A DNA stretch of 64,000 nucleotides from JAGNXB01 sp942490895 (lineage in GTDB: Bacteria > Bacteroidota > Bacteroidia > Chitinophagales > Saprospiraceae): positions 1-64,000 of the forward strand of contig CALNZC010000041.1 in assembly GCA_942490895.1 (NCBI GenBank), given 5' to 3'. The first letter of the stretch is position 1, and each line of letters begins with the position of its first letter. A program made the position numbers and the translations under genes. Shown here piece by piece: positions 36,709 through 45,531 of the stretch. The notes under the pieces are model-generated. The model was given only the letters and a program-made list of their open reading frames with translations. It searched no databases and was not told the origin of the DNA.

Positions 36709-37626
36709 ATGCCATTAAAATCCCTTCCTATATCGGTCTTGCTCACCTGGTCTATGATTCTCACGATAGGATCACTTCCAAACCAGGCCCTTTCTCAACT
36801 CCCGAACACCAATATCTATCTGTTCGATATTGATCTGGCTAACAAAGACATCCCTTTGACAAATCCACGTTTGCTTACCGGATATAATGCAGAGGGATAC
36901 AACAACCAACCTGCTTTTTTTCAACAGGATGAGATCTGGCTGACATCTAATTATTTGGAACCAAATCAAACGGATATTTGGTCACTTAACCTTCGTTCAG
37001 GAACTCGAAAACGGATCACGCGAACAAAAACGAGCGAGTACAGTCCTACACCGCTAAGCAATAGCGAAGGCTTCAGCACGGTAGTTGTCGAATCAGATCC
37101 GGAAAAAACCCAGCGCTTATGGCAGTACCCTGCGATCCTGTCTGGTCCACGTCATCCGCTTTTTGAAGATGTGACCGGAGTTGGATACCATTGCTGGCTA
37201 TCAACGGATACTGCAGCCCTGTTCATTGTAGGTGAGCCACACAGCCTTCATTTAATCGGGTTCGGTCAGGATCAGCCAACCTATCTGACATCACGCATTG
37301 GAAGATGTTTGATCAAAGATCCCAATGGCCGGTTGCTCTTCCTTCAGAAAGTGACTGATAAAGACTGGTACATCAAACGCTATGATCCCAACTTCGACCG
37401 TACAGAAATCATCATTAAATCACTTTCCGAATCTGAGGACTTCTGCTTGCTCCCTGACGGGAGCCTGTTGATGGCTAAGGGGAGCATCTTGTATCGGTAT
37501 GACCCCACAAAAGATATCACCTGGCGCACATTTTTTGATTTTACCGTGTATGGATTCCAGCAGATCACGCGTTTAGTCAATCAATCGGATCAGCAACTTG
37601 CCCTTGTCAATCAACCATTACCCTGA
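36709..37626 (+). CDS. Secreted PD40 (TolB-like) beta-propeller protein
   Basis: 305 residues with a signal peptide (to about QALSQ). Repeats of the PD40 type (NQPAFFQQDEIWLTSNY, QTDIWSLNLRSGTRKRIT, SEYSPTPLSNSEGFSTVV) give a propeller that usually binds proteins or sugars. No catalytic site is seen. The stop overlaps the next start (TGATG), so it is translationally coupled to the DUF1684 gene. Confidence 0.82.
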   Translation: MPLKSLPISVLLTWSMILTIGSLPNQALSQLPNTNIYLFDIDLANKDIPLTNPRLLTGYNAEGYNNQPAFFQQDEIWLTSNYLEPNQTDIWSLNLRSGTRKRITRTKTSEYSPTPLSNSEGFSTVVVESDPEKTQRLWQYPAILSGPRHPLFEDVTGVGYHCWLSTDTAALFIVGEPHSLHLIGFGQDQPTYLTSRIGRCLIKDPNGRLLFLQKVTDKDWYIKRYDPNFDRTEIIIKSLSESEDFCLLPDGSLLMAKGSILYRYDPTKDITWRTFFDFTVYGFQQITRLVNQSDQQLALVNQPLP

Positions 37627-38253
37627 TGAAATTCATCTTTCCTTTTTTAGTCTTCTGCCTTTTGCTGACTGCACATTTGACAGCTCAATCTTTTGAGGAA
37701 CAAATCGTTACCTATCGGGAACACTTCAAACAAGAGATGCTGGACGACGACAGAGCGCCCTTGCAGAAAGAAGATCTGCAATATTTACGCTGGTATGCAC
37801 CACGAGAAGAATTCAATGTTCGATGTGTATATATACCCTCAGCACATCAGGCCCCTATTGATGTACCCACATCCAGTGGACGGGTAAAGTCCTTTCAGGA
37901 AGTTGGAATATTGACATTCACTCTTGCTGAGACTCCGTGTACGTTACACGTTTATCGAAATATGACTTTAGCTCACCTGCGGGGGGGCGGAAATGGATCA
38001 ACACTTGTTTCTCCCATTCACCGACTTGACGAACGGTGATCAAACCTATGGAGGAGGGCGCTATATCGATCTGAGTCGGGCAGATGTAGAAAAGAAAGAG
38101 GTCTGGATCGATTTCAATCATGCCTACAACCCCTGGTGTGCCTACAGTGATGGATACAATTGTCCCGTGCCCCCAAGAGAAAACGCACTACCTGTCGCTA
38201 TTCTTGCCGGTGAAATGATGTATAGCGGTCCTCACAAAACCCGGGGCCAATAA
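37626..38253 (+). pseudogene. DUF1684 secreted protein, frameshifted at a G7 tract
   Basis: The first frame (37626-38039) has a signal peptide (to LTAQS) and FKQEMLDDDRAPLQKEDLQYL, typical of DUF1684. After residue ~118 the family continues only in the +1 frame: FLPFTDLTNGDQTYGGGRYIDL, then DFNHAYNPWCAYSDGYNCP and PPRENALPVAI, ending at 38253. Seven Gs at 37981-37987 lie at the junction; six would restore one continuous protein of about 208 residues. A sequencing miscount, a real null mutation or slippage-controlled expression are all possible. The function of DUF1684 is unknown. Confidence 0.85.
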
Positions 38254-39053
38254 TGTCCAGAGTGGTTGTCGATATGATGGGGCGAGAGATGACCGTTCCA
38301 GATCATCCGCAACGGATCATATCTCTGGTTCCTTCCCAAACTGAATTGCTCTATGATCTGGGCGTATCTGACCGAATAGTCGGGGTAACCCGTTTTTGTG
38401 TCCATCCAGAATATGCCGGCAAAAGGGCGGCCATTATTGGTGGTACAAAGCAAATCCAGGTTGAGCGAATACGCTCACTCCAACCGGACCTGGTCCTGGG
38501 CAATAAAGAAGAAAATGACCAAGAATCCATAGACGCTATTGCTGCCCATGTGCCGGTGTGGATGTCTGACATCCATACGTTGGAGGATGCACTGATGATG
38601 ATTGACTCATTTGGCGCCTTGTTGCAGCAGGAAGATCAATCCGCCTCCTTCAAGCAGCAGATTGAAACGCTTTTTGGCCAATGGCAAACCCAGCGACCTG
38701 AACGACCGATCAACGCTTTGTATCTGATCTGGGCAAAACCCTGGATGGGTGTTGCTTCATCGACATTCATCGACCACATGCTGGGATTAGCCGGTTTTAA
38801 CAATGTGTTATCCGCATACAGCCGATATCCTGTATTGGATGAAGAACATTTGCAACAACTGCATCCAGATGTAGTCCTGATGAGCTCTGAACCCTTTCCG
38901 TTCAAACCGGATCATTTTCAACAAATGGAAAAACAATTCCCAACTGCCAGGATACTTCCGGTGGATGGAGAACTGTTTTCATGGTATGGCAGTCGTTTAC
39001 TTCGTTCTCCCCGGTATTTTCAAGATTTAATCAACGAGATCAGGATGGCTTAA
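38253..39053 (+). CDS. BtuF-like helical-backbone metal/corrinoid-binding protein, no signal peptide
   Basis: 266 residues. The periplasmic-binding-protein type III fold is seen in PQRIISLVPSQTELLYDLG, IVGVTRFCVHP, VGGTK-like GGTKQIQVERIRSLQPDLVLGNKEEN and WYGSRLLRSPRYFQDLI. Relatives bind cobalamin or iron-chelates for ABC importers. The protein begins directly with the mature fold (MSRVVVDMMGREMTVPDHP) without a signal peptide, so either it acts in the cytosol or another start is used. It overlaps the preceding stop by one base (TAATG). No transporter genes are adjacent. Confidence 0.85.
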   Translation: MSRVVVDMMGREMTVPDHPQRIISLVPSQTELLYDLGVSDRIVGVTRFCVHPEYAGKRAAIIGGTKQIQVERIRSLQPDLVLGNKEENDQESIDAIAAHVPVWMSDIHTLEDALMMIDSFGALLQQEDQSASFKQQIETLFGQWQTQRPERPINALYLIWAKPWMGVASSTFIDHMLGLAGFNNVLSAYSRYPVLDEEHLQQLHPDVVLMSSEPFPFKPDHFQQMEKQFPTARILPVDGELFSWYGSRLLRSPRYFQDLINEIRMA

Positions 39054-39154
39054 AGGGTTAACTTTTTCCAGCCACAAACGTTTGTTCACCTATATGGCGT
39101 TATTTTCGTTCTAGTACTCAATGTTCATTCTTGCACCTCCGGCTCAATATCCAT

Positions 39155-40818
39155 ATGACACAACAACCGAATATCCCCTTATCTCTTCTTGGGCTATTTT
39201 TGTTCCTGGCCGCTTTTGCCTCCCCTGTTCAAGGATTTGGAAACAATGTTGACCCCGGGTTAGAGGACCGTATCATCTGGATGCAATCTGGAAGTTCATC
39301 AGCTGAACTTGTTCAGCTGCTCTCTCAACCCATCGTTGCGGAACTTGAAGTACGTGCGCTAGGCTTCGACCTTTATCTCCTCCGCGGGGATGCCAGCGTC
39401 ATCCAAAAAAGTGAGCAAGATCTCATGCAATCAAGCAGGGTCAGACATGTCGGACGTAATCATCAGGCAGTATTGCGCAATACGACGCCCAATGACCCTG
39501 AATTCAGCCAACAGACCTACCATACGTTACTCGGATCGGAAAAAGCATGGGATATCTCTACTGGAGGTTTAAGTCCTGGTGGACATCAGATTGTGGTCGG
39601 CATTATGGACGCCGGATTTAGCGGTACACATGAGGATATTGCTCCGAATCTATGGATTAACACCCAGGAGATTCCAGGTGATGGCCTGGATAATGACAAT
39701 AATGGTTTTGTTGATGATTATGATGGATACAATCCCCGACTGGAAAACGGTGTCGTTCCGGTTCATCACCATGGCCATTCGGTGAGCGGATACATTGGGG
39801 GCAAGGGAGACAACAATGTGGGCATTGCCGGAATCAACTGGGATGTCAAGATGATGCTGGTTGGGCCGACAACCTATGCAGATGAGTTTATTGCTGGATT
39901 TCGCTACATGTATGCCTGGCGGAAACGATTCAATGAAACACAGGGGGCCGAAGGCGCTTACATCGCTGCACTTAATTTGTCGCTCGGGTTTGAAAATGTA
40001 TTTCCGGAAGACCTCCCATGGATGTGCCCATTAGTAGACAGCCTTGGTTCTGTGGGAATCATCTTGATCGGGGCCGCTCCAAATTTGGCCGTAGATATCG
40101 GTAATGTTGGAGATATGCCTTGCTTATGTGGGTCTGCCCAACAGATTTGTGTCACGAATACGACTATTGATGATGATTTGGTCTCCAATGCCGGGTATAG
40201 CAAGACGTATATTCATTTAAGTGCGCCAGGATACAATTCGTATACGGTCAAGTTGGCCAATCAGAATGACTATGGATACTTTTCAGGTACCTCTGCCGCT
40301 GCACCAATGGTGGCCGGAGCGATTGGGCTACTAGCCAGTATGCCCTGTCTGCAGTTGGAATCGAAGATATTTTCAGAACCACGAGAAGCGGCATCACTGT
40401 TGCGGAAGCCATTTTATCCGGAGTAGAAACGATCAACATTCTGGAAAATATAACGGCTACCGGTGGACGTCTTTCCCTCGTCAATGAAGATGGTGGAGGA
40501 GCCGTTAATGTACTGGCAGGTCTTTGTGGCAGTGCCGAAGGCAAGCTGGCGATTTTGAATGCCTATCCAGTTCCGGCAGATTTGGAATTAACATTGTCCT
40601 TTCGCAGCAGAGGGAGTGAGACCTTCCCCTTACGTGTGTACAATATTCTGGGGCAGGTGGTTTATGCAAAGGAATATGAATCTGTTGCATTTTCGGACAA
40701 AGAGGTATATCCCGGGGCACAGGGGACGCGGCAGGCAAGAACGATTAGGGGAAAGCACCGCGCACCGGGGGCAAGCACGACGGCCGGGCAAGGCAAGCAA
40801 ATATGTACACTCGCATGA
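39155..40818 (+). pseudogene. Subtilisin-like (S8) serine protease with T9SS domain; frameshifted and truncated
   Basis: From ATG 39155: signal peptide (to PVQGF), an inhibitor-like propeptide, then the S8 triad: Asp in GIMDAGFSGTHEDI, His in HHHGHSVSGYIGG, Ser in FSGTSAAAPMVAGA. The frame ends at 40426. One G appears to be missing at about 40406-40408; in the next frame the protein goes on as AILSGVETINILENITATGG, GGGAVNVLAGLC and a type A T9SS domain (AYPVPADLELT, RVYNILGQVVY). That domain stops abruptly near 40727, where GC-rich unrelated DNA begins, so the last ~25 residues of the sorting domain are lost. Export is therefore doubtful even if the frameshift were an error. Confidence 0.85.
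40728..40803. other. GC-rich insertion-like segment ending the protease gene
   Basis: A hand count gives about 70% G+C over this stretch, against roughly half in the flanking genes, with repeated GGCAAG/GCAAGCA words. Homology of the protease sorting domain breaks at its left edge. It looks like foreign or repeat-derived DNA. Confidence 0.5.
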
Positions 40819-40864
40819 AACCACGGCCTAAATGAATGGGTAAATCATAAGAATTGAAGTTATA

Positions 40865-40883
40865 CTTCGTACTTAATTGGATA
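40865..40883 (+). repeat. 5' tRNA-Arg fragment (direct repeat of 41189-41208)
   Basis: CTTCGTACTTAATTGGATA equals the D-arm region of the tRNA-Arg 320 bp downstream except for one missing G. It looks like an attachment-site scar or a rearranged tRNA piece. Confidence 0.6.
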
Positions 40884-40885
40884 CC

Positions 40886-40899
40886 GCCTGCCGGCAGGC
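40886..40899. repeat. 14-bp perfect GC palindrome
   Basis: GCCTGCCGGCAGGC, directly after the tRNA fragment. It can form a hairpin and is of the kind found as dispersed palindromic repeats; no second copy was noticed in the window. Confidence 0.6.
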
Positions 40900-40955
40900 A
40901 GGGATCACCAAGACTAGGATATATGTCCTTGAAAGGTAAAAAGTTATCTTTCAAT

Positions 40956-41081
40956 ATGTGTTGGTACGTGTATCTCCTTTTTAGTCCTTCTTCAAAACAG
41001 TTTCATACTGGGATGTCAACAGGATTTAGGGACGTTTGCAAGAACTGTTGGAAAAACCGAACCAAAGGCCAACTATGGTAA
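40956..41081 (+). pseudogene. Remnant of a GIY-YIG nuclease
   Basis: The frame reads CWYVYLLFSPSSKQFHTGMSTG, close to the opening of small GIY-YIG (UPF0213-like) proteins (YVYxL...GxFYxGxTxDL). The homology then fades and the frame stops after 41 residues; the expected Arg/His/Glu catalytic part is not recognisable. Such genes are widespread in Bacteroidota. The call rests on one motif. Confidence 0.4.
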
Positions 41082-41186
41082 CTGGTCTATTCTGCAATTG
41101 TCGATGATGATTTCTGCCCAGAAACCGGGAATGGGCATAGTTGAAGTCTGGTATAGACCGTAATGGATTAGAAAACGATTTAATGA

Positions 41187-41260
41187 GGCTTCGTAGCTTA
41201 ATTGGATAGAGCACCTGACTACGGATCAGGAGGTTGAAGGTTCGAGTCCTTCCGAAGTCA
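41187..41260 (+). tRNA. tRNA-Arg (anticodon ACG)
   Basis: 74 nt without an encoded CCA. Acceptor GGCTTCG/CGAAGTC with one G-U pair, D-arm TAGCTTAATTGGATAGAGC, anticodon stem CCTGA/TCAGG around CTACGGA (ACG, reads CGN through inosine), T-arm GAAGGTTCGAGTCCTTC. It lies 30 bp before rpmB. Confidence 0.96.
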
Positions 41261-41290
41261 CTAGGCACGAGATTTGTAATACACCAAGAC

Positions 41291-41539
41291 ATGTCCAAGA
41301 TCTGTCAACTTACCGGAAAGCGCCCTGTAGCGGGCAACCACGTTTCCCACTCCAACCGGAAGACGAAGCGTCGCTTTGTCCCCAACATCCAGAAGAAGCG
41401 CGTATTTGTTCCTGAATTGGGTGACTTCATCACCCTGAAGGTCAGTGCGAAAGCCCTTCGGACGATTAACAAACTGGGGGCGTACTCTTACATTAAAAGG
41501 CTGGAAGCCAGTGGCGTAGACACAGGCATCAAGCTCTAA
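41291..41539 (+). CDS. rpmB: 50S ribosomal protein L28
   Basis: 82 residues from ATG 41291; earlier starts run into the tRNA. MSKICQLTGKRPVAGNHVSH and KTKRRFVPNIQKKRVFVPE are typical of L28. First of the conserved Bacteroidota cluster rpmB-rpmG-DUF4295-ftsY. Confidence 0.97.
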   Translation: MSKICQLTGKRPVAGNHVSHSNRKTKRRFVPNIQKKRVFVPELGDFITLKVSAKALRTINKLGAYSYIKRLEASGVDTGIKL

Positions 41540-41551
41540 TCCCATACGATC

Positions 41552-41740
41552 ATGGCAAAGAAATCAAAAGGCAATCGGAACCAGATCATTCTGGAGTGCA
41601 CCGAACACAAAGCAACGGGTATGCCAGGTACAAGCCGGTATATCACCCAGAAGAACAGGAAGAACACTCCTGATCGTATGGAACTCAAGAAGTATAATCC
41701 TATCCTGAAAAAGGTCACCGTTCACCGGGAGATCAAATAA
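41552..41740 (+). CDS. rpmG: 50S ribosomal protein L33
   Basis: 62 residues, basic, ILECTEHKATGMPGTSRY and KKYNPILKKVTVHREIK. The Cys pairs of the zinc-binding L33 form are absent (one Cys only). It lies 12 bp after rpmB. Confidence 0.96.
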   Translation: MAKKSKGNRNQIILECTEHKATGMPGTSRYITQKNRKNTPDRMELKKYNPILKKVTVHREIK

Positions 41741-41766
41741 TTCATAACCCTTAAAGAAGCTCACCC

Positions 41767-41943
41767 ATGGCAAAGGTTTCAAAGAACGCACGGGTAGCCC
41801 AACGGGCGGCCAACGCAGGATCCGGTAAGGATTTTGTTAAAGTGGTGAAAAGCATCAAGGATCCGGTAACAGGTAAGTATACCTACAAGGAGATGATGAT
41901 TCATAAAGACAAGGTTGCTGATTTCTTCGCTGAGAAGAAGTAA
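41767..41943 (+). CDS. DUF4295 small basic protein
   Basis: 58 residues (MAKVSKNARVAQRAA... to FFAEKK), very basic and without Cys. This family is confined to Bacteroidota and sits after rpmG, as here; it is suspected to be a ribosome-associated protein, but its function is not established. It starts 26 bp after rpmG. Confidence 0.93.
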   Translation: MAKVSKNARVAQRAANAGSGKDFVKVVKSIKDPVTGKYTYKEMMIHKDKVADFFAEKK

Positions 41944-41970
41944 GACCTTCATCTTTCATTTCATTCGCAA

Positions 41971-42005
41971 AAAAGGCTTTTCTTCACGGAAAGCCTTTTC
42001 TGTTT
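41971..42005 (+). terminator. Terminator after the L28-L33-DUF4295 operon
   Basis: AAAAGGCTTT/AAAGCCTTTT arms (41971-41980 and 41990-41999) around a 9-nt loop, followed by CTGTTT. It lies between DUF4295 and ftsY, so ftsY may have its own promoter or be served by readthrough. Confidence 0.75.
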
Positions 42006-42023
42006 GCCAAATGCCCCTACCCT

Positions 42024-42980
42024 ATGAGTTTTTTCAAAAAGTTATTTACCCGGAAAAAGAAGGAAGACCTGGATCAGGGCCTTGAAAAAACAAAGTCCAG
42101 TTTCTTTGATAAGATCTCTAAAGCCATCGCTGGCAAATCTCAGGTCGACATCAGTGTTCTGGATGAAATTGAAGCAGCACTGATCTCCTCTGACATCGGA
42201 CTGGACACGGTCATCAAGATCATCGATCGTCTGGAAGCGCGTGTATCCAAGGAAAAGTATACCAAGGAAGAAGAAGTCTACCAACTACTCCAGGACGAGA
42301 TCGCCAGCTTACTGGAAGAAAACAATACCACCGACCTTCCTGACTTTATTATCCCGACCGATGCAACCCCCTATGTCATTATGGTCGTCGGTGTCAATGG
42401 TGTAGGTAAAACCACGACCATTGGCAAACTGGCTTACCAGTATATCCAACGAGGCCATAAAGTACTTTTGGGAGCAGGCGATACATTCCGGGCAGCAGCC
42501 GTAGACCAGTTGCAGATCTGGGCTGACCGCACCGGTGCCGGATTCTTCAGTAAAGGGATGAATACCGATCCCGCAGCAGTCGCTTATGAGGCCACTGAAA
42601 TGGCCGTAAAGGAAGGGTATGATGTCGTCATCATTGACACTGCAGGCCGACTGCATACCAAGGTCAACCTGATGAATGAACTGGGAAAGATCAGACGGTC
42701 CATCAGTAAAGCCCATGAAGGGGCGCCCCATGATGTCGTCCTGGTTTTAGATGCCACTACCGGCCAGAATGCCATTGAACAATGCAAACAGTTTATGGCC
42801 GCCACTGAGGTCCAATCCCTGGCCTTGACCAAGCTCGATGGAACAGCCAAAGGCGGGGTTGCCTTAGGTATCAGTGATCAGTTTCAGATCCCGATCAAAT
42901 ACATCGGACTTGGGGAATCCATGGAACAACTGCAGGTGTTTAATCGTCAGGCATTTGTTGAATCACTGTTTCAGCGGTAA
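42024..42980 (+). CDS. ftsY: Signal recognition particle receptor FtsY
   Basis: 318 residues: short basic N-terminal region (KKLFTRKKKED), N domain helices and the NG GTPase with GVNGVGKTTTIGKLA (G1), DTFRAAAVDQL, DTAGRLHTK (G3) and TKLDGTAKGG (G4). It docks SRP-ribosome complexes at the membrane. It lacks the long acidic A domain of E. coli FtsY, as usual for this phylum. Confidence 0.97.
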   Translation: MSFFKKLFTRKKKEDLDQGLEKTKSSFFDKISKAIAGKSQVDISVLDEIEAALISSDIGLDTVIKIIDRLEARVSKEKYTKEEEVYQLLQDEIASLLEENNTTDLPDFIIPTDATPYVIMVVGVNGVGKTTTIGKLAYQYIQRGHKVLLGAGDTFRAAAVDQLQIWADRTGAGFFSKGMNTDPAAVAYEATEMAVKEGYDVVIIDTAGRLHTKVNLMNELGKIRRSISKAHEGAPHDVVLVLDATTGQNAIEQCKQFMAATEVQSLALTKLDGTAKGGVALGISDQFQIPIKYIGLGESMEQLQVFNRQAFVESLFQR

Positions 42981-43079
42981 ATTATTCCGATAAAATATCC
43001 CTGTCGACTCCGTTAGGCATCAAAATTCGTCTTTTAGGGGTCTGGATTAGTATCTTATCGATCCTAACTACCACAACGT

Positions 43080-45329
43080 ATGCGTTTTCACTTCGTGTGC
43101 ACTTTTTTCGGCGTCCTTTTATATGGAGCCCTGTTCAGCAACACCTCAACGATCCCAATCGGACAAAACAATGGTGATCATGTGATCCTCAACCCCTTCA
43201 CAAGTATCCAGGCCGGTATCAATAATCCGTTAGGCCTTGATTTCACTAAAGGAAAGCTCATTTCTTGTTTTGGTGGAAGCGATGGTGAAATGACAGCAGA
43301 AGGCTTTAATGGCTTGCCTCCTTATACTTTTTCCTGGTCAGATGGGCAAACAGGGCCGACCGCCACCGGGCTCTCAGCAGGAACATATACTGTGACAGTT
43401 ACAGATAGTAACGGTGATATGTCCCAACTGGACATAACGTTCTCCCAACCAACTGAAGTGATCCTGAGTGTCGTCTCCGAGACATACATCCCGTGTATTA
43501 GTCCCCATTCCGGCAGCCAACGCCGGAACTCCGGCAACACGTACCTGTGGAGCACGGGAACAACTGGGCCAACGGGATTGAACAATACAGATAACAGTAG
43601 AAGTCACTGATAAGAAGGGTTGTATGAAAAGCTTGGATGTGACACCCAGTTTGGATATTGCTCCCCCTTTATCCTCTGCCACAGGTGGCACACTCACCTG
43701 TCTCAACCCATTTTTAAATCTGGTGGCCCAGGCCGAAAGTCCTTGTGGAGCATTTGCATATGAGTGGACAGATCCAAATGGCAATATTTTTTCGAATTCC
43801 TATAACCCTACTGTCGTTTCGCCCGGCGACTACACCGTCCTTGTCACTGATGTTTGTAATGGGTGTACTTCGACAGCAAATGCAACAGTTCTTCTCAACG
43901 ATATCATTCCAACAATCTCCATCAATGGGACAGTAGATTCAATTTCCTGCCAGCGACCAAACATAGAAATCGATCTATTCGTATTTCCTACTACAACTTA
44001 TGCCTGGACCACAGCCAATGGTACTATCGATTATGGCGCAGATGAAGCCACTATTGGTGTGAGCAAAGGAGGAACATACACGATCGTATGACGGACACCA
44101 TTAACGGATGCATAGACTCCCTGGATATTCAGGTCATAGAAAGCAATACGTCCACGGGATTAATCGATAGCCTGACGATGCCGTTATGTTCCGGACAATC
44201 CAACGGGTCGCGTTCAATTGACTACGGATGGTGGCTTTTCACCAATTGTCTTTCTTTGGCCTGACAGTAGCCTCTTGCCGATTCGAAATGACCTTGAAGC
44301 TGGCACATACTCCCGTGGCCCTTTCCGATAGTTTGGGATGTGTGGATACGTTGATCGTCATTATTGATCAGCCAACCCCACTTTTGGCAAACATCAATTC
44401 AACAGATGAAAGTATACTGGGAGGCAAGGATGGATCAGCATGGATTGCACCATCAGGAGGTACACCGGGCTACTTCTGTACTTTGGAGCACCGGTGCGAC
44501 GACAGATACAATTTCTCCCCTTGTGCCTGGAACATACATCGCGACAGTAACCGATCAAAATGGATGTACTACCATAAAAAGTACAAAAGTGGAAGCCTTT
44601 GGCTGCATGTTGAATGGTTCTGCGACAGCGAATACCATCCTTTGTTTTGGTGATTCAACCGGAACCGTTTTTGCCTCTTGGTTGAATGAAAATGGAGATG
44701 TCATCATCGAATGGTCAACTGGAGATACAACAGCCCAGGCCAACAACTTGCCAGCAGGCGAATACATCGTCATGATCACTGATGAAGGAAATTGCACCTT
44801 TTCGGATACAGTCATGATCAACCAGTCTTCCGAGATCATCATTTCAGTTGACTCCATCCATCATACTTCTGGTCCTGGCAAAATGGACGGTGCTGCCTTT
44901 GTCTCCGTAACAGGTGGCGCAAATTCCTTTACATATGTTTGGATCCACAATGGGGTTGAAGTTGGGTTCACCTCTGATTTGGTTAATGCCGGTGCTGGAA
45001 ACTATATGGTAGAAGTCACAGATAGCAACGGCTGTGCAGTTTCCTTGATCGGTATTGAGATCCAGGATCCAACTTCATTGATCCAACCTTCCTGGTCTGA
45101 ACAAATCGAAGTATTCCCCATACCGATGAATGATATGCTTCAGGTTCTTTTACCGAAGGAGGGAAACTATTCCTTGCGATTGATGGATAGCCGGGGTGTC
45201 ATTCTACAATCCTTGATCCATCAGACAATCAGTTCGAACATCCCCGTTCAACAACTACCTCAAGGAGCATATTGGCTCGTGATTCAGGATGACCTTGTAG
45301 CATTTATCGTTCGGCCACTGATGAAATAA
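43080..45329 (+). pseudogene. Decayed SprB-repeat T9SS protein (tandem copy of the next gene)
   Basis: Read across frames, the translation follows the intact gene 45532-48210 nearly to its end. The signal peptide is kept (to about NTSTIPIG), but about 130 residues present in the paralog (the choice-of-anchor region with CASGCHGG) are missing in frame. SprB-type repeats follow (ISCFGGSDGEM, LSAGTYTVTVTDSNG, TGGTLTC, VTDVCNGCTS) and a type A sorting domain (IEVFPIPMNDMLQVLLPKEG, PQGAYWLVIQDD). The frame changes near 43540-43620, 44090, about 44210-44300 and about 44470, so at least four indels separate the open segments 43080-43610, 43624-44091, 44228-44653 and the last one to 45329. The upstream sequences of the two copies also resemble each other (around TATCTTA), so the promoter was duplicated too. 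Confidence 0.88.
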
Positions 45330-45531
45330 CAAGTTTTTAACTCATTCAAGTTGAAGAGGCTCAGGTGAATCCATGTTACAATTGCAGGGTTTAAAACGGC
45401 ATTCATCTGTCGAATTGCCGTTTCGGACTTAACTTATTCCGTTTCAGCAACCGGTTTTCCACTCCAAGACATCGAATTTTTCGTTCTTGCGATCTATCTG
45501 GGTATCTTAACCTGTAACAAACCTATTATCA

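Noticed and set aside
37981..37987. Programmed ribosomal frameshift in DUF1684
   Set aside because: No stimulatory hairpin or ribosome-binding-like sequence was evident, and a G7 miscount or mutation is simpler; kept only as a possibility in the findings.
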